Assembly: GCA_025924275.1 (NCBI GenBank)
Contig: JAICEH010000114.1
Span: 1-6,830, forward strand
DNA from: Gemmatimonadales bacterium
Lineage (GTDB): Bacteria; Gemmatimonadota; Gemmatimonadetes; Gemmatimonadales; GWC2-71-9
Reading direction: 5' to 3'
Length of the DNA: 6,830 nt
The position numbers were made by a program, and so were the translations under genes. A model generated the notes under the pieces. That model saw nothing but the letters and a program-made list of their open reading frames with translations. It was not told the origin of the DNA and ran no database searches. Shown piece by piece: positions 4,494 to 6,830 of this stretch (within the stretch, counting starts at the first letter, position 1; every line of letters starts with the position of its first letter).

Positions 4494-6830
4494 CTACTTC
4501 GCGGCCCCCGCCGCGATTGCCTCCCGATCCACCACCCGCCCGTCCTTGAGCACCCGCCAGATCCGGCGGGTGTTCCGGATGTCCACCGTCGGGTCGGCGT
4601 CGAGCAGCACCAGGTCGGCCCGCTTCCCCGGCTCGATCGAGCCGAGCTCCGCCTCCGCCCCCAGGATCCGCGCCGACCCCAGGGTGCCGGCCCCGATCGC
4701 CTCCAGCGGCGTGAACCCCGCCGCCACCAGTTCCTCCAGCTCGAAGTGCACCGCCGCGGGCACCTGCCAGATGTCGGTCCCGACCCCGACGGTGACGCCC
4801 GCGCGGTGGAACCGGAGCGCGGTCCGCCGGCCCACCTCCGCGGCCTGCTCCGCGCCGCGGCGCTGCTCCGGGTCGAGGGTGGCCATCCCCCCCAGCTCCT
4901 CCCGCGGGGGTGCGAACGGTCCCAGCTCCGACTCGACCTGCGCCGGGTCCGCGCTCATCCGGGCGGGGAAGCCCTGGTAGGAGATCGTCGGCACCACCCC
5001 GATCCCCGCGGCGCGGAAGAGCTGGAGCAGGTCGTCGTACACCCCGGTGTCCGCCCGCGGCCCGCACGACTCGGTGTGCTCCTGGGCGTCCATCCCCGCG
5101 GCCACGAGCGGGAGCGGGTGCGCGCAGTGCCCCGTGGCCCGCATCCCCAGCCGGTGGGCCTCCGCCACGATCCGCGCGTTGATGTCCCAGTGGTAGAAGG
5201 TGCGCGTCTTCACGTGCGGGGCGCCGAAGCCCGCCGCGAGCGCCACCGAGCGCCGCACGTGCCCCGGGTCCGCCTCGGGCTCGATCCCCCGGCCCTCGTC
5301 GCCGTCCCAGGCCCAGTCGGTGTAGTACTGGAAGCCGCCGGCGGCCACCCGCGGGCCCTGGGCCCGTCCGGCCGCGAAGGCCTCGCCCCACGCCACCAGC
5401 GACGCCATCGCCGAGCCCTGGTCCCGGATCGTGGTGATGCCGAACCAGAGGTGCCCGGGGAGGCGCGCCGGCTCGTACGCGTGCGCGTGCAGGTCCATCA
5501 GTCCCGGGATCGCGAACCGGCCCGCGGCGTCGAGCACCGCCGCCCCGCCGGGGCGGAGGGTGCCGGCCGCGGCGATCCGGGTGATGCGGCCCCGCTCGAG
5601 GAGCAGGTCGCGCGGGGGCGTGGGGCCGTCTCCGGCGCCGCTGATCACGCGCACGTTCCGGAGCAGGAGCGGCGGCGGTACCGGCGGCATGTAATCCAGC
5701 GGCCAGCCGAGGTGCCGCTCGGCGCCGTCCGGCGCGCGGAGCACGAGCCCGTCGCCCGATGCGAAGAGCACGCTGCCGTCCTGCGCCGCCGAGGCGTAGA
5801 GCGCGGGCGAGTCGCCCAGCGGTCCGGCCGCGCCGACCTGGCCCGCCGCGTCGAGCGGGGCGCGCCAGAGCCGGTCGTGCCGCACCCAGGTGAGGGCGCC
5901 GGCGGTCCAGCGGAGGTAGATCGGCGAGTCGGGGAACCCCTTGAGGAAGCGGGAGCCGCCCGCGAGCGGGAGGAACCGACCGGCGGAGGGCGTGCGCGGG
6001 GAGAACCCGCCCGCGAGGTGGAGGACCCCGTCCGAGGCCGGCGACCACTCCGGCGCCATCGCGTCCGGCGCGAGCCACGGCACCACCACCGTGCCGAGCG
6101 CGCGGGCGGCGCCGGAGTCCGCCACCGGCAGCGTGGAGGCCTCGGCCACGCGGAGCCGCGTCGATCCCGTGGGCGGCGCGTGCACGAACGCGAGGTACCG
6201 GCCGTCCGGAGACCAGGCCGGCAGCGCCTCGCGCCCGGGAAGCGAGGTAAGCCGCCGGGTGGTCCCGTCTGCCACCACCGTCGCGTAGAGGTCCTCGCGA
6301 TCCCACGCGCCGGCGGACCACGCCACCTCGCTGCCGTCCGGCCGCCAGGCGAGGTGCCGGGCGGTGAGCGGCACCTCGGTCACCTCCCGCGGCGTCCCGC
6401 CCACCGGCATCACCCAGAGGCGTCCCAGCGCCAGGAGCGCGATGCTGCCCCCGTCCGGCGAGAGCTCCACGTCGGTGAACCCGCGCGCCGGCTGGCGCAC
6501 GCCCGGCGCGGGGAACCTCGGGGGGGCGGCGGGGCGTCGGGCGCGGGTGAACTCGAGGTGCGCCGAGAAGGGGATCCGGGTCGGCGTACCGCCGGCCGCG
6601 GGCACCCGCCAGAGGCCGCCGTCGGCGGAGTAGAGGAGCGAGCCGCCGTCGGGGCTCCACCGCACCCGTGTCGGGGTCACGTCGGCGTGGCCGGTGAGCC
6701 GCGTGGCGGGGCCGGCCGTGGCCGAGTCGCCGGCGCGGCGCAACCAGACCTGGGTGCGCCCGGCGCTGTCGGGGCCGAAGAAGGCGATGCGCGCGCCCGC
6801 CGGGTCGAGCGCCGGCGGCCGCGGCGGCAC
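4494..6830 (-). CDS. TolB-like propeller fused to amidohydrolase (N-terminus outside window)
   Basis: 778 codons are visible and the reading frame is still open at the window edge, so the true start lies beyond 6830; a GTG at the very end is probably an internal valine. Counting from the edge, residues 1 to about 385 are a PD40/TolB-type beta-propeller with repeated W/L-S-P-D-G motifs (WSPDG at 58-62, LSPDG at 123-127, WRPDG at 162-166, WSPDG at 206-210). Residues about 388-778 are a metal-dependent amidohydrolase of the imidazolonepropionase/prolidase-like type. Visible features are the H448-x-H450 metal pair in IPGLMDLHAHA, K541 (probable carboxylated lysine), H568 in GHCAH, H585 in QEHTES and D686 in GVGTDIW. 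It closes with the usual GSIEPGKRADLVLLDADP signature and LKDGRVVDRE. All expected ligands are present, so it should be active, perhaps on peptides or cyclic amides. Related two-domain proteins usually carry a signal peptide, so export is expected but cannot be seen here. Confidence 0.92.
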   Translation of the reverse strand: MPPRPPALDPAGARIAFFGPDSAGRTQVWLRRAGDSATAGPATRLTGHADVTPTRVRWSPDGGSLLYSADGGLWRVPAAGGTPTRIPFSAHLEFTRARRPAAPPRFPAPGVRQPARGFTDVELSPDGGSIALLALGRLWVMPVGGTPREVTEVPLTARHLAWRPDGSEVAWSAGAWDREDLYATVVADGTTRRLTSLPGREALPAWSPDGRYLAFVHAPPTGSTRLRVAEASTLPVADSGAARALGTVVVPWLAPDAMAPEWSPASDGVLHLAGGFSPRTPSAGRFLPLAGGSRFLKGFPDSPIYLRWTAGALTWVRHDRLWRAPLDAAGQVGAAGPLGDSPALYASAAQDGSVLFASGDGLVLRAPDGAERHLGWPLDYMPPVPPPLLLRNVRVISGAGDGPTPPRDLLLERGRITRIAAAGTLRPGGAAVLDAAGRFAIPGLMDLHAHAYEPARLPGHLWFGITTIRDQGSAMASLVAWGEAFAAGRAQGPRVAAGGFQYYTDWAWDGDEGRGIEPEADPGHVRRSVALAAGFGAPHVKTRTFYHWDINARIVAEAHRLGMRATGHCAHPLPLVAAGMDAQEHTESCGPRADTGVYDDLLQLFRAAGIGVVPTISYQGFPARMSADPAQVESELGPFAPPREELGGMATLDPEQRRGAEQAAEVGRRTALRFHRAGVTVGVGTDIWQVPAAVHFELEELVAAGFTPLEAIGAGTLGSARILGAEAELGSIEPGKRADLVLLDADPTVDIRNTRRIWRVLKDGRVVDREAIAAGAAK

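Noticed and set aside
4240..6660. 806-codon open frame on the minus strand inside the amidohydrolase gene
   Set aside because: It is almost all Arg, Gly, Ala and Pro with no recognisable motif, while the overlapping frame has intact propeller and amidohydrolase signatures.
6828..6830. GTG at the window edge as the start of the amidohydrolase gene
   Set aside because: The frame is already inside propeller-like sequence and no signal peptide follows it. It is most likely an internal valine codon of a gene continuing past the window.

Overview
The window is very GC-rich DNA (roughly 70% or more by eye) from a bacterial chromosome. The gene content is a TolB-like propeller fused to an amidohydrolase, DinB-fold proteins both with and without a signal peptide, a DUF1428 protein, and a BNR-repeat protein paired with a MoaD/ThiS-like protein. 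This mix resembles Gemmatimonadota or a similar high-GC soil lineage. That assignment is inference; no rRNA or marker gene is present.

Layout, left to right. Positions 1-270 hold no supportable gene but contain a dense run of short inverted repeats. On the minus strand, 271-1679 is a two-gene unit: a six-Asp-box propeller protein, then a 98-residue beta-grasp protein ending in Gly-Gly, joined by an ATGA stop/start overlap. A plausible promoter lies at 1710-1738. The intergenic stretch 1739-1911 holds a long imperfect hairpin (1771-1884) with tandem G-A mismatches, the most unusual structure in the window, and a smaller hairpin against the end of the next gene. A TetR-family repressor (1912-2541, minus) faces a rightward cluster across a short divergent control region. 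There a 22-bp operator lies between the -35 and -10 boxes of the leftward promoter and overlaps the -10 box of the rightward one. The rightward cluster is a cytoplasmic DinB-fold protein (2669-3208), a DUF1428 protein (3261-3614) and an exported DinB-fold protein (3631-4143). An 85-residue protein of unknown function (4230-4487) follows. It ends 6 bp from the convergent end of a large propeller-amidohydrolase gene (4494 to beyond 6830, minus) whose N-terminus lies outside the window.

How the parts may work together: the TetR protein most likely represses its own gene and the divergent DinB/DUF1428/DinB cluster, and releases both when it binds a small ligand. DinB-fold proteins are metal-binding four-helix bundles, some of which are thiol transferases, so a chemical-stress or detoxification role is possible but not shown here. 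The propeller/Gly-Gly pair is a separate unit, probably translationally coupled, whose partner enzymes are not in the window. The amidohydrolase is an independent, probably exported, metal-dependent hydrolase.
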